Shown here in pieces: positions 1 through 7,674 of a stretch of DNA of 64,000 nt. The stretch spans positions 452,526 through 516,525 of the forward strand of contig NZ_BDCI01000001.1 in the NCBI RefSeq assembly GCF_001613425.1, in the 5' to 3' direction. Made by a program: the position numbers and the translations under genes. The notes below the pieces were generated by a model. The model was not told the DNA's origin, did not search any database, and worked only from the letters and a program-made list of their open reading frames with translations. Source of the DNA: Nocardia vulneris. Lineage in GTDB: Bacteria > Actinomycetota > Actinomycetes > Mycobacteriales > Mycobacteriaceae. Within the stretch, counting starts at the first letter, position 1. Each line of letters starts with the position of its first letter.

Positions 1-316
1 GCACCGCGTTCTCGGCGGGCACGTAGTCGCGGTACGCCGGCACACCCCAGGTCGTGGGCAGGCCAGCGATGTCGTAGGACTCCTTCACCGTCACCGGGAC
101 ACCGAGCAGCGGACGGTCCTCGCCGCGTGCCCGCGCCTCGTCGGCTCGGATCGCGGCCGCCCGCGCCCGGTCGAAGTCCGGCACACAGATGGCGTTGATC
201 GCTTTGTCGTCCCGCTCGATCCGGGCGATCGCCTCCTCGGTCAGCTCGACCGAGGTCACCGCACCCGCACGCAGGGCGGCCAGAAGTTGTTCCGCCGAAT
301 GAAAGCTCCGCTCCAT
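1..316 (-). CDS. Amidase signature family protein, N-terminal part (cut by window edge)
   Basis: The first 105 codons of a minus-strand gene run off the left edge. The translation starts MERSFHSAEQLLAALRAG and continues with LTEEAIARIERDDKAINAIC, then GEDRPLLGVPVTVKESYDIAG. This is the N-terminal pattern of amidase-signature hydrolases (GatA-like), and the Lys of VTVKE corresponds to the Lys of the Ser-cisSer-Lys catalytic triad. The serines lie beyond the window. The family hydrolyses amide bonds; the substrate cannot be told from this fragment. The ATG at 316 is chosen because the family pattern begins immediately after it. It is divergent from the VOC gene. Confidence 0.85.
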   Translation of the reverse strand, partial: MERSFHSAEQLLAALRAGAVTSVELTEEAIARIERDDKAINAICVPDFDRARAAAIRADEARARGEDRPLLGVPVTVKESYDIAGLPTTWGVPAYRDYVPAENAV

Positions 317-452
317 GCCCGCGACCCTACCGACGTCGCGGGTATACCGATCCTGCGAGCAGGCCTCGAATGCCCACGCAGCCATCGACATACGTCCGGC
401 TCGCACCGAAAACTATGTGCGCGACGACCGGCCGCGCCTCTATGGTGAGCCG

Positions 453-887
453 ATGGCATCGGTGAGAACGGTTCAAGTCACCTTCGACTGCGCGGATCCC
501 GAGCGCGTCGCCCGGTTCTGGTGCGAGGTGCTGGGGTACGTCTTGCCACCGGCGCCGGAGGGCTTCGCCGACTGGGACGAATACAACAGCACGTTGCCGC
601 CGGAACGCCGGAACGCGGGAGCCGCTGCCATGGATCCCGCGGGGGTGGGTCCGCGCCTGTACTTCCAGCGCGTACCCGAGGGCAAGGTCGTGAAGAACCG
701 CGTGCACCTCGATGTGCGGGTCGGCACGGGACTGGCGGGCGAGGAACGGGTGGCCGCGCTGGAAGCCGAATGCGCCCGGCTGCTCCCGCTCGGCGCGACC
801 CGGCTGGAACTGCTGCCCGCCGACGACGAGAACGAATCCTGCCTGGTGATGCAGGACATCGAGGGCAACGAATTCTGCCTCGACTGA
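453..887 (+). CDS. VOC superfamily (glyoxalase-like) protein
   Basis: A 144-residue protein whose N-terminus VQVTFDCADPERVARFWCEV is the classic opening of the glyoxalase/bleomycin-resistance (VOC) fold. It ends with DDENESCLVMQDIEGNEFCL, where the family typically places its last metal-ligand strand. Members are metal-dependent dioxygenases, isomerases, or resistance and binding proteins; the reaction here is unknown. The reading frame extends upstream to 315, but the family pattern starts just after the ATG at 453, so that start is preferred. The length is normal for a single-domain member. It is convergent with the mannosyltransferase, and a short tandem duplication separates the two stop codons. 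Confidence 0.8.
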   Translation: MASVRTVQVTFDCADPERVARFWCEVLGYVLPPAPEGFADWDEYNSTLPPERRNAGAAAMDPAGVGPRLYFQRVPEGKVVKNRVHLDVRVGTGLAGEERVAALEAECARLLPLGATRLELLPADDENESCLVMQDIEGNEFCLD

Positions 888-913
888 ACTACTCGCTGAC
901 TGAACTACTCGCT
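882..913. repeat. 16-bp exact tandem duplication between convergent stop codons
   Basis: GACTGAACTACTCGCT occurs twice head to tail (882-897 and 898-913). The first copy holds the TGA of the VOC gene (885-887), and the array ends at the first base of the mannosyltransferase stop. It looks like a small slippage duplication in a gene junction. Confidence 0.9.
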
Positions 914-2394
914 CACCGCCAACTCGGCAACCAGAGATGGTGCTGCCAGCTCGCCGGTGTGATCGGCAGGCCGGTCAGAATCGGATAGAGCCAGATGAAG
1001 TTGGCCACCACCAAGCCCAGATACAGGCATACCGCGAGCAGTCCGGTGCCGCGGCGTTCCCTGGATTCCGCTGCGCGCCCGAGGATCTGGCCGAGGGCCA
1101 GCGCCAGCAGCATGACCAGGAACGGCGCCATGACGGTCGCGTAGAAGAAGTACATCTGGCGGTCCAGCGCCCCGAACCACGGCAGCCACGCGGCGCCGTA
1201 CGCGGTGAGCACGGCGAGGTAGCGCCAGTCGCGCCGCGTCGCCGTCTGCCACAGCGCCCAGCCCAGCACCGGGAACGCCAACCACCAGAGGGCCGGGGTG
1301 CCGATCAGCATGATCGCCCGCACGCACTCGGATTGCCCGCAGCCGTGGGCGTTTTCGGGGTAGTAGTACAGCATCGGGCGCAGGCCCATCGGCCATGTCC
1401 ACGGCTTGGATTCCCAGGCGTGGTGGTTGCCCGCCGAGTTGGTGAGGTGGGTGTGGAAGTCCAGGACTCGGGAATGGTTGAACCACAACGCCCGCAACGC
1501 GTCCGGCACGAACGAGAAGTAGCCGCCCGGTCCCACCTGGATGCCGACCGCGTGCCGGTTCACCCCGGACTCGCTGGCGAACCAGCCCGCGTACGACGCC
1601 AGATAGACCCCGAGCGCCACGAACGGCAGCGCGAACGCGGCCGGTACCGCGTCCCGGACCAGCGTGCCGACGAATGGTCGGGGCACGCCGTACGCGCGGC
1701 GCGCGGTGACATCGAAACCGAGCGACAGAATCGCGAAAGCCACCACGAAATACAACCCGGACCACTTCGTCGCGCAGGCCAGTCCGAGCAGGACGCCCGC
1801 CCCGAACCGCCACCACCGCACGCCCAGTCGCGGGCCCCACGGTGTACCGGTCGCCGCGGCCCGCGCCAGCCGCGCCCGTACCTCGTCACGGTCGACGATC
1901 AAACAGCCGAACGCGCCGGTGACCAGCACGGTCAGGAAGATGTCGAGCATGCCGATCCGGGACGAGACGAAGCTGACGCCGTCGGCGATCAGCAGGACCC
2001 CGGCGATCGCGCCGATCAGCGTCGAGCGGGCCAGCCTGCGCACGATCCGCACGACCAGCAGCACCAGTACCGTGCCCGCCAGCGCCGCGGCGAAGCGCCA
2101 CCCCAGCGGAGTGAAGCCGAACAGCGCCTCGCCCATCGCGATCAGCATCTTGCCGAACGGGGGATGCACGATGACGGGGAAGCCGGGATTGTCCTCGATG
2201 CCCATCCCGTTGTTCAACAGTTCCCACGCCTGCACGGCGTAGTACTTCTCGTCGAAGACCGGTGTGCCGCCCTCGGTCACCGTGCCGAGACCCGCGAACC
2301 GCAGCACCGCGGCCACCAGCGTGAGAAAGATCGTCACCCACCAGCCGCGCGCGGTGTCGCGCGGTCCGTCGTCGACACCTCGCTGCGCGGTCAT
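913..2394 (-). CDS. pmt: Protein O-mannosyltransferase (GT39, Pmt-like)
   Basis: A polytopic membrane enzyme of 493 residues. It transfers mannose from polyprenyl-phosphate-mannose to Ser/Thr of exported proteins. The lumenal acidic pair of GT39 enzymes is visible in TPVFDEKYYAVQAWELL (Asp48-Glu49), followed by DNPGFPVIVHPPFGKMLIA, a pattern I recall from mycobacterial Pmt (Rv1002c). Many Leu/Val-rich segments follow (FAALAGTVLVLLVVRI, ALPFVALGVYLASYAGWF, MLLALALGQIL). The frame is open to 2442, but the ATG at 2394 gives an N-terminus (MTAQRG...) like the mycobacterial protein. It is divergent from the gene at 2564 and convergent with the VOC gene. I infer glycosylation of Sec-exported proteins. 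Confidence 0.9.
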   Translation of the reverse strand: MTAQRGVDDGPRDTARGWWVTIFLTLVAAVLRFAGLGTVTEGGTPVFDEKYYAVQAWELLNNGMGIEDNPGFPVIVHPPFGKMLIAMGEALFGFTPLGWRFAAALAGTVLVLLVVRIVRRLARSTLIGAIAGVLLIADGVSFVSSRIGMLDIFLTVLVTGAFGCLIVDRDEVRARLARAAATGTPWGPRLGVRWWRFGAGVLLGLACATKWSGLYFVVAFAILSLGFDVTARRAYGVPRPFVGTLVRDAVPAAFALPFVALGVYLASYAGWFASESGVNRHAVGIQVGPGGYFSFVPDALRALWFNHSRVLDFHTHLTNSAGNHHAWESKPWTWPMGLRPMLYYYPENAHGCGQSECVRAIMLIGTPALWWLAFPVLGWALWQTATRRDWRYLAVLTAYGAAWLPWFGALDRQMYFFYATVMAPFLVMLLALALGQILGRAAESRERRGTGLLAVCLYLGLVVANFIWLYPILTGLPITPASWQHHLWLPSWR

Positions 2395-2563
2395 CCCGGC
2401 GACCACCGGCCGTGACAACACTCCACTCCCCGAACCCAGCACGTCACGACCTTACGGGAGAAGTGGAAAGGCAATGGGCGCACGATAGTTCATCGAGTGT
2501 GCTCGCTTATGCTCGAGCGGAGCGTCCGGCGGTTCGAGCGGGGCGGCGAAGGAGGGCGCACGG

Positions 2564-3166
2564 ATGGCTGTCATCCACGAGACGACGATGGTGCCGACGA
2601 AACTGGAGTTGCTGACCGCCTGGTTGCCCACCCGCGCGTGGTATCAGGGCACGGGGCGGCCGGTGCTGCGGCGCGCGGGCGGGTTCCGCCTGGACGACCC
2701 CGCCGGTGCGGTCGGGATCGAGTTCATGATGCTCGTGGACAGTTCCGCCGAGCCCGTCGCGTATCTGGTGCCGTTCGCCTACCGCGGGGCACCGCTCGAC
2801 GGCGCCGAAGAGGCGCTCGTCGGTACATCGATGCACGGCGTCCTCGGTGAGCGCTGGCTCTACGACGGCACCCGCGACCCGGTGGTCGTGGCGCAACTCG
2901 TGGCGTTGCTCGCCGGTACCGCCGAGCCCCAGGCGCAGCACGAAAGCGGTACACCCGATCCGTCGATCCAGGTCACGCCCGCCGAACTCGCACTGCCCGC
3001 GGCGGCGACGGCGGTGGACGCGAGCGCGCACACCGAGATCGGGGGAGTGCTGCGGGTGCATCGCGTGCTGGCGCCGGCGGGCACGCCGAGCGCCGGACAG
3101 GTCAGCGCGCCGTGGCAAGCCGCGGACGGGACGTCGGTTCGTAGCGTGGTGCTGTCGGCGGTGTAG
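2564..3166 (+). CDS. Maltokinase N-terminal cap-like domain protein
   Basis: A 200-residue soluble protein beginning MAVIHETTMVPTKLELLTAW, with LPTRAWYQGTGRPVLRRAGG after it. This resembles the N-terminal cap domain of mycobacterial maltokinase as a stand-alone protein; such genes are often labelled 1,4-alpha-glucan branching protein although they lack the branching-enzyme barrel. No kinase catalytic motifs are present. The middle (about 35-105) looks like a small mixed alpha/beta cap; the C-terminal half is Ala-rich. The function is unknown. An accessory role in trehalose/glucan metabolism would be inference from the domain alone, as no glgE/mak/treS neighbours are seen here. Confidence 0.7.
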   Translation: MAVIHETTMVPTKLELLTAWLPTRAWYQGTGRPVLRRAGGFRLDDPAGAVGIEFMMLVDSSAEPVAYLVPFAYRGAPLDGAEEALVGTSMHGVLGERWLYDGTRDPVVVAQLVALLAGTAEPQAQHESGTPDPSIQVTPAELALPAAATAVDASAHTEIGGVLRVHRVLAPAGTPSAGQVSAPWQAADGTSVRSVVLSAV

Positions 3167-3256
3167 ACGGCAACTGCCGTTCGGCCATGCCTGCTCGCCG
3201 CACCGAGTGAAAGCAAACACGCGGCTAACTGCGGTGTGCGCTCATATCATGGAGCT

Positions 3257-3859
3257 ATGCCCGAAGACGAGCTCGAAGGGCGTGCGGACCCACTGGCCGG
3301 GACAGCCCGGCAGGCGATCCTGGTGTCCGGTGCCTGCTCGATGATCTTGGGTGTGGTCATAGCGGTATGGCCACACAAGACGCTGCCGACCGCGGAACTG
3401 CTGCTCGGCGCGTATTTGCTGGTCAATGCCGGGTTGCAGGTGATCATCGCGCTCAGCGCGCGGATGGCGCCCGCCCTGCGGGTGCTCGTCTTCGTCAGCG
3501 GTCTGATCTCGACATTGCTCGCAGTGCTGTGTTTCAGCGGCGGCAATTCGGCACTGCTGCTGTCGTTCTGGGTCGGCCTGGCCTGGTCGGTGCGCGGCAT
3601 CTGTCACGCGACCGTCGCGGTGTGGACACCCGCGTTGCGCGGCAGCGGCAGGCAGGAGGTGTTCGGCCTGGTCACCCTGCTGCTCGGCCTCGTGGTCGGC
3701 GTGCTGCCGTTCGACTCGCTGGACGTGCTGGGGCTGGTCGTCGGCCTGCTGTTGATCGTGATCGCGACGATGGAGGTGCTCAGCGTCGCCGCCGTCCGGC
3801 AGGGCGTGCTCGATCTGTCCGGGCTGGCGCGGCCGCGCGCGGTACGCCTCGACCCCTGA
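3257..3859 (+). CDS. HdeD/DUF308-like integral membrane protein
   Basis: A membrane protein of about 200 residues with six evenly spaced hydrophobic helices in pairs, for example AILVSGACSMILGVVIAVWP, LLLGAYLLVNAGLQVIIAL, LVFVSGLISTLLAVLCF, LLLSFWVGLAWSVRGIC and VFGLVTLLLGLVVGVLPF. The repeated G..L.G pattern with a short polar loop is typical of DUF308/HdeD proteins, associated with acid or stress tolerance in enterobacteria; their role in actinobacteria is unknown. A GTG at 3236 is an alternative start; the ATG at 3257 gives a more ordinary acidic N-terminus (MPEDELEGRADPL). Confidence 0.75.
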   Translation: MPEDELEGRADPLAGTARQAILVSGACSMILGVVIAVWPHKTLPTAELLLGAYLLVNAGLQVIIALSARMAPALRVLVFVSGLISTLLAVLCFSGGNSALLLSFWVGLAWSVRGICHATVAVWTPALRGSGRQEVFGLVTLLLGLVVGVLPFDSLDVLGLVVGLLLIVIATMEVLSVAAVRQGVLDLSGLARPRAVRLDP

Positions 3860-3971
3860 GCCGCACCGAGAAAGATCGAGTAGCCGGTCCGGCGGGATTC
3901 GAGTAGCCGGGCACTCGTGGCATCGAGCTCTGTTCTGGTCACTGTAGGCAGTGGCGAGAAAGGAGCCCGAG

Positions 3972-4034
3972 ATGTTCGAGCGAACCTACGACACGGCCGA
4001 GACCGGACCGCGCACGCGCGAGGTGGCGTCGTGA
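3972..4034 (+). CDS. Short leader ORF (20 codons), translationally coupled to the next gene
   Basis: An ATG at 3972, preceded by a strong ribosome-binding site (GAAAGGAG, 3957-3964), opens a 20-codon frame MFERTYDTAETGPRTREVAS. Its TGA overlaps the GTG start of the following gene (GTGA, 4031-4034). The ribosome site and overlap look designed for translational coupling. The peptide has no signal sequence or recognisable motif. It could be a leader that loads ribosomes, or a chance frame; the second possibility is not excluded. Confidence 0.45.
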   Translation: MFERTYDTAETGPRTREVAS

Positions 4035-4777
4035 AGATCGCACACCTGCGTGCGCCGGGACCACACCATCGGCCCGAATTGGCAGGCGGCGCAGGCATGC
4101 ACGGCATGGTGGTTTTCGGTACCGGACTCGACTGCTACCTCTCCTACCGGCCCACGTTCGATGCCCCCTACAACTTCCAGGTGCTGCTCGCGATCGAATT
4201 CGACGAGCGCGGCCGCCGCGCGCTCGGCGCGGACCGACGGGTCGGGTACACCGACATCCACACCTTCGACCCGCAGGACTTTCCGATCGCCGAGCTCGAT
4301 CCGGACCGCGGCGACCCGCGCAGGTCCTTCCGCGGCACGCTGATCCGGGGACGCGGTGAACGCGGCGGCATCGCGATCGCCGACGACGTGCGGGTCGCCG
4401 TCGGCCGGGTCCTGCATTTCGCGGCGCTCGAACGGGGCGGCGACTGCGGTACCTTGACGCACCTGTGCTTCGGTCGGCCGGACCGGATGTATCTGGCGCA
4501 CCGGATCATCCGGCGTCCCAGCTTCGATCAGATCGTCGCGGCCGAACTGGTGCCCGGCACCGTGACGGACATGCTCGGCGTCCCGCTCGCCGACGACGTC
4601 GCGCGCCGCGGCTTCGAACACGCTCAGCCGATCCTGCTCGGCCGGCGCGAATTCACCGGCGCGCGGCTGCGGGCGGGCGAACTGGCCGTCGCGGCGTTTC
4701 CCGGTGGCGCACAAGGCTTCCTGGCCGAGATCGCGGTCCGTCGCCAGATCTATCTGGAGGTCGGCGACCTGGTGTGA
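4031..4777 (+). CDS. Hypothetical protein, unrecognised family
   Basis: About 248 residues from GTG 4031, or 226 from ATG 4097 (MHGMVVFGTGLDCYLSYRP). No signal peptide or membrane segment is visible. Aromatic and acidic residues cluster in the first half (SYRPTFDAPYNFQVLLAIEF, YTDIHTFDPQDFPIAELDPD); one cysteine pair surrounds GGDCGTLTHLCFGRPDRMYL. I do not recognise the family. The ATG 4097 start fits a compact domain; the GTG fits the overlap with the 20-codon leader. The gene upstream is a DUF308 membrane protein and the gene downstream encodes a DUF418 membrane protein, but no operonic function follows from that. Confidence 0.6.
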   Translation: MKIAHLRAPGPHHRPELAGGAGMHGMVVFGTGLDCYLSYRPTFDAPYNFQVLLAIEFDERGRRALGADRRVGYTDIHTFDPQDFPIAELDPDRGDPRRSFRGTLIRGRGERGGIAIADDVRVAVGRVLHFAALERGGDCGTLTHLCFGRPDRMYLAHRIIRRPSFDQIVAAELVPGTVTDMLGVPLADDVARRGFEHAQPILLGRREFTGARLRAGELAVAAFPGGAQGFLAEIAVRRQIYLEVGDLV

Positions 4778-4893
4778 CCGACCAATGGCGGATGTCAATA
4801 CGCCAGAAGTCGCGGATGCGTTATGTCCGGTTCAGCACCCCGGTCGATCCGGCGGTGGACGCGCGGACCGGTACGGACGTCTACTTTCACAGT

Positions 4894-6147
4894 ATGTCCG
4901 AATCGGTTGCCCCCGCCGGGACCTCGAATCGACGGATCGCCGAGGTCGATATCCTGCGCGGCTTCGCGCTGTTCGGCATCCTCATCACCAATGTGATCGT
5001 CGCGACCACGCTGTGGTCGTTCACCGGGCCCGCCGACGACCCGCGAGCGGGCTGGGACGGGCCGATCGACCACGTCGTGAGCGGTCTGGTCGACGCCTTC
5101 TTCACCGGCCGGTTCTATCTGCTGTTCGCGTTCCTGTTCGGCTACTCGTTCACCTTGCAGATCGCGGCGGCACAGCGCGCCGGGGTGTCGGCCAACGCGC
5201 GACTGCTGCGGCGCTGTGCGGCACTGCTGATCGTCGGGCTAGCGCACGTGTTCTTGCTGTGGATCGGCGACATCCTCACCCTGTACGCGTTCCTGTGCCT
5301 GATCCTCATCACGTTGAAGAAGCTGAAGCCACGCACGGCGGTGATCACCGGCGCGGTGCTCTACATCGTGTGGTGCGGGTGGATGTTCATCCCGGGCAGC
5401 GAGGGTGACGACCTGTCCGCGCTCGACATCTTCTTCGACCTGCAGCGGATGCACGACGGATACACCGGATCGTTCGGCGACACCTTCGCCAACCAGATGT
5501 GGATCGCGCCGATCTTCATCGGCCTGATCTGGTTCACCCAGGGCGCGACCAGTCTCGGCATGTTCCTGATCGGTATGGCGGCGGGCAAACGGCAACTGTT
5601 CGACGATCCGGATACCTTGCGGCGCTGGGCGCCTCGCGTGCTGATCGGCGGACTCGCGGTCGGCCTGCCGGTCTCGGCGGTGACCTTCGCCGCGGCGCAG
5701 AACTGGTTCGTGCCGCCCTTCTACTGGGCCGGGATCCAGGAACTGGTCAATCCGTTGATGACCTTCGCCTACGTCGCGGGCATCATCTGCCTGACCCGGT
5801 GGGCGCGCACCGCGCCGTGGATCGGCTGGCTCGCGCCGGCCGGGCGTATGGCGGCGTCGAACTACATCTTCCAGTCGATCGTGCTCATGGTCGTCTACAC
5901 CGGCTACGGGTTCGCGCTCGTCGACAAGGTGCCGCCTGCCGGTGTCATCGGCATCGCGCTGCTCACCTACGTCGTGCAGGTGCTGCTGAGTCACTGGTGG
6001 TTGCGGGGTCACCGCTACGGCCCGGTGGAATGGTTGCTCCGAGCCGCCACCTACCTCTCGATCCCGGCGTGGCGACGGGCCCCGGAATCCTTTCCGGCAC
6101 ACCAGGAAAGACTCGCACGACAGCCGGACGGTACCGGGAAGCGCTAG
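4894..6147 (+). CDS. DUF418 domain membrane protein
   Basis: A 417-residue polytopic membrane protein. The start RIAEVDILRGFALFGILITN is the signature of the DUF418/YeiB-like family, related to the heparan-alpha-glucosaminide acetyltransferase/acyltransferase fold. Roughly ten hydrophobic segments follow, including FYLLFAFLFGYSFTLQIA, LLIVGLAHVFLLWIGDILTLY and AGRMAASNYIFQSIVLMVVY. The C-terminal region (TRWARTAPWIGWLAPAGRMA to LLSHWWLRGHRYGPVEWLLR) matches what I know of DUF418. The function is unproven; transport or lipid/glycan modification at the membrane has been suggested for such proteins. The frame extends upstream to 4465, but that part is the shadow of the preceding gene; the ATG at 4894 is directly before the family signature. 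Confidence 0.85.
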   Translation: MSESVAPAGTSNRRIAEVDILRGFALFGILITNVIVATTLWSFTGPADDPRAGWDGPIDHVVSGLVDAFFTGRFYLLFAFLFGYSFTLQIAAAQRAGVSANARLLRRCAALLIVGLAHVFLLWIGDILTLYAFLCLILITLKKLKPRTAVITGAVLYIVWCGWMFIPGSEGDDLSALDIFFDLQRMHDGYTGSFGDTFANQMWIAPIFIGLIWFTQGATSLGMFLIGMAAGKRQLFDDPDTLRRWAPRVLIGGLAVGLPVSAVTFAAAQNWFVPPFYWAGIQELVNPLMTFAYVAGIICLTRWARTAPWIGWLAPAGRMAASNYIFQSIVLMVVYTGYGFALVDKVPPAGVIGIALLTYVVQVLLSHWWLRGHRYGPVEWLLRAATYLSIPAWRRAPESFPAHQERLARQPDGTGKR

Positions 6148-6211
6148 CGTTCACGATCAGCCACCGGATAGCGTGGCCGCGGTACCGGTCCATCGGAAGG
6201 ACGAGCGAAGC

Positions 6212-6514
6212 ATGTCTGTAGCAGGGATCTGGGACCTGACCATCGCCACCCGTCTCGGTGACATCAAAGTCGTCCTGGAACTCCAGCAGGACGACGGTGT
6301 GCTCACCGGTACCGCGCGCGCCTCCGGAAAGAAGCGGCCGCTCGACGACCTCGAGTTCGACGGTGAACTGCTGAGTTGGCGGCAGACCCTCACCCGCCGC
6401 CTGATGCGCCTCGACCTCGCCTTCGCCATGACCACCGAGGGGGACCGCATGAGCGGAACGTGCGTCACCGGGCGGTTCCCGGCCGTCCACGTCGCCGGCG
6501 CGCGGCGCGTCTGA
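6212..6514 (+). CDS. Small hypothetical protein (100 aa)
   Basis: A 100-residue protein preceded by GGAAGGACGAG. The sequence MSVAGIWDLTIATRLGDIKV, followed by alternating beta-like stretches (VLELQQDDGVLTGTARASG, LDDLEFDGELLSWRQTLTRR), looks like a small beta-barrel binding protein. The pattern LxGxxxGxGxxxxLxdxxxxGxxLxW is seen in many short actinobacterial proteins of unknown role. No Cys or signal peptide. It ends 9 bp before the convergent DUF4383 gene. Confidence 0.65.
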   Translation: MSVAGIWDLTIATRLGDIKVVLELQQDDGVLTGTARASGKKRPLDDLEFDGELLSWRQTLTRRLMRLDLAFAMTTEGDRMSGTCVTGRFPAVHVAGARRV

Positions 6515-6523
6515 AGGTCGGTC

Positions 6524-7009
6524 TCAGCGCATCGCCGTCGCGGCGGGCTGGGTGCGCAGCTGCGTGCCGAAGGCAATGAGCGCGGCGATGGTCAGCGCCA
6601 AACCGCCCTCCACCGCGTGCACGTAATTGCCGAAGGTGTCGACCGCCATGAAGCGCAGGACGTTGTCCCCGCCGAAGAATCCGAAACCGGCGATGACGAG
6701 ATAGAACCAGCCGCAACCGATTCCGTACGCGAACGCCCTACGCGGCGTACGGACCAGGAACAGCCCGGCGACACCGGTGACGAGATGGAACAGCGCGTGC
6801 CAGCCGTTGACGGTGACCGGAATGAATCCGAACACCATCACCGTGCACGACTGCATGTGCGCACCGAACGAGAAACTCGAGCACATCGCGAACGCGACCG
6901 GACCGTTGCTGACGAACCACAGCGACAGCAGCAGCAACAGCAACTGGCCAGGAGTGCGCCGGACGTCGGCGAGGTAACGCAGCAGGGCGCCGCGGGCGGT
7001 GGCGAGCAT
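6524..7009 (-). CDS. DUF4383 integral membrane protein
   Basis: A 161-residue protein with about four membrane segments (LLLLLLSLWFVSNGPVAFAM, ALFHLVTGVAGLFLV, GCGWFYLVIAGFGFFGG, AVEGGLALTIAALIAFG). The WHALFHLVTGVAGL stretch and the VDTFGNYVHAVEG segment are typical of DUF4383 proteins, a family of unknown function common in actinobacteria. It is divergent from the TetR gene at 7114, and both palindromic TetR-type operators lie within 62 bp of its start codon, so it is the likely regulated target. What it transports or senses is not known. Confidence 0.85.
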   Translation of the reverse strand: MLATARGALLRYLADVRRTPGQLLLLLLSLWFVSNGPVAFAMCSSFSFGAHMQSCTVMVFGFIPVTVNGWHALFHLVTGVAGLFLVRTPRRAFAYGIGCGWFYLVIAGFGFFGGDNVLRFMAVDTFGNYVHAVEGGLALTIAALIAFGTQLRTQPAATAMR

Positions 7010-7030
7010 CGGGACCGGCCTCTCGTCAGG

Positions 7031-7052
7031 TTCTAAGCCGATCGGCTTAGAA
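7031..7052. promoter_or_regulatory. TetR-type operator 1 (22-bp perfect palindrome)
   Basis: Two 11-bp arms, TTCTAAGCCGA and its exact reverse complement, with no spacer. It sits 22 bp upstream of the DUF4383 start and 61 bp upstream of the TetR start. The core TAAGCCGATCGGCTTA is repeated exactly at 7071-7086. Confidence 0.85.
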
Positions 7053-7070
7053 AGTACGGTGAGTATGATT

Positions 7071-7086
7071 TAAGCCGATCGGCTTA
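7071..7086. promoter_or_regulatory. TetR-type operator 2 (16-bp perfect palindrome)
   Basis: TAAGCCGATCGGCTTA, the same 16-bp core as operator 1. The centres are 37 bp apart. Its location 28 bp upstream of the tetR GTG suggests autoregulation. Confidence 0.85.
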
Positions 7087-7113
7087 GTCAAGGCCGGGAA
7101 AGGTGGACCGCAG

Positions 7114-7674
7114 GTGGCAGGCGATACCCGCGCACGGATGATCCGGAAGGCGACGCTGCTGTTCCGCGGCCAGGGCTACGCCGGAACCGGATTACGCGAG
7201 GTCACCGCCGCGGCCGGTACCCATCGCGGGGTGACCTACCATCACTTCCCGCGGGGCAAGACCGAACTCGCCGAAGAGGTGCTCGCCTACCTCGACGCGA
7301 CCGTCAGCCCGCTCATCGCCGCGGTCTGCGCCGAACAGCAACCCGTACCGGCCATGCACGCGATCCTGGCCGGGGCCAAAATGGTGATGGCAGGCGGCGA
7401 CCAACCGCCCGGCTGCGCGGTCGCCGCCGTCACCCTGGGCGCCGGGCCCGACGATCACTCCCTGCACGAGGCCACCCGCGCCATCTTCCGGCGCTGGCAG
7501 CAGCCATTCCAGGAATGCTTGCAGCGCAACGATTTCGACGAGAGCGATGCGAAGAACCTCGCGACCCTCTTGATCGCGGGCATGGAAGGGGCGCTGGTGC
7601 TCTGTCGCGCCGAGGGGACTACCGAGCCGATCGACCGAGTGGCGGCGGCACTCGAATACGCGTTGGCGCGCTGA
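7114..7674 (+). CDS. TetR/AcrR family repressor (LmrA/YxaF-like)
   Basis: A 186-residue regulator. Residues 5-55 are a TetR DNA-binding domain: TRARMIRKATLLFRGQGYAG, then the helix-turn-helix LREVTAAAGTHRGVTYHHFP and the GKTELAEEVL helix. The C-terminal part contains GCAVAAVTLGAGPDDHSLHE, the pattern of the LmrA/YxaF C-terminal ligand domain. It starts with GTG; no earlier start is possible without reading into the operators. The divergent DUF4383 gene and the two matching palindromes make a self-contained repressor circuit. The ligand is unknown. Confidence 0.9.
   Translation: MAGDTRARMIRKATLLFRGQGYAGTGLREVTAAAGTHRGVTYHHFPRGKTELAEEVLAYLDATVSPLIAAVCAEQQPVPAMHAILAGAKMVMAGGDQPPGCAVAAVTLGAGPDDHSLHEATRAIFRRWQQPFQECLQRNDFDESDAKNLATLLIAGMEGALVLCRAEGTTEPIDRVAAALEYALAR

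Noticed and set aside
937..2415. Long plus-strand frame opposite the mannosyltransferase, and similar long frames opposite nuo genes (for example 17230-19113, 19443-20870, 23838-25298)
   Set aside because: They are Arg/His/Gln-rich mirror translations of GC-rich coding DNA with no domain pattern; the opposite strand carries clear conserved genes.
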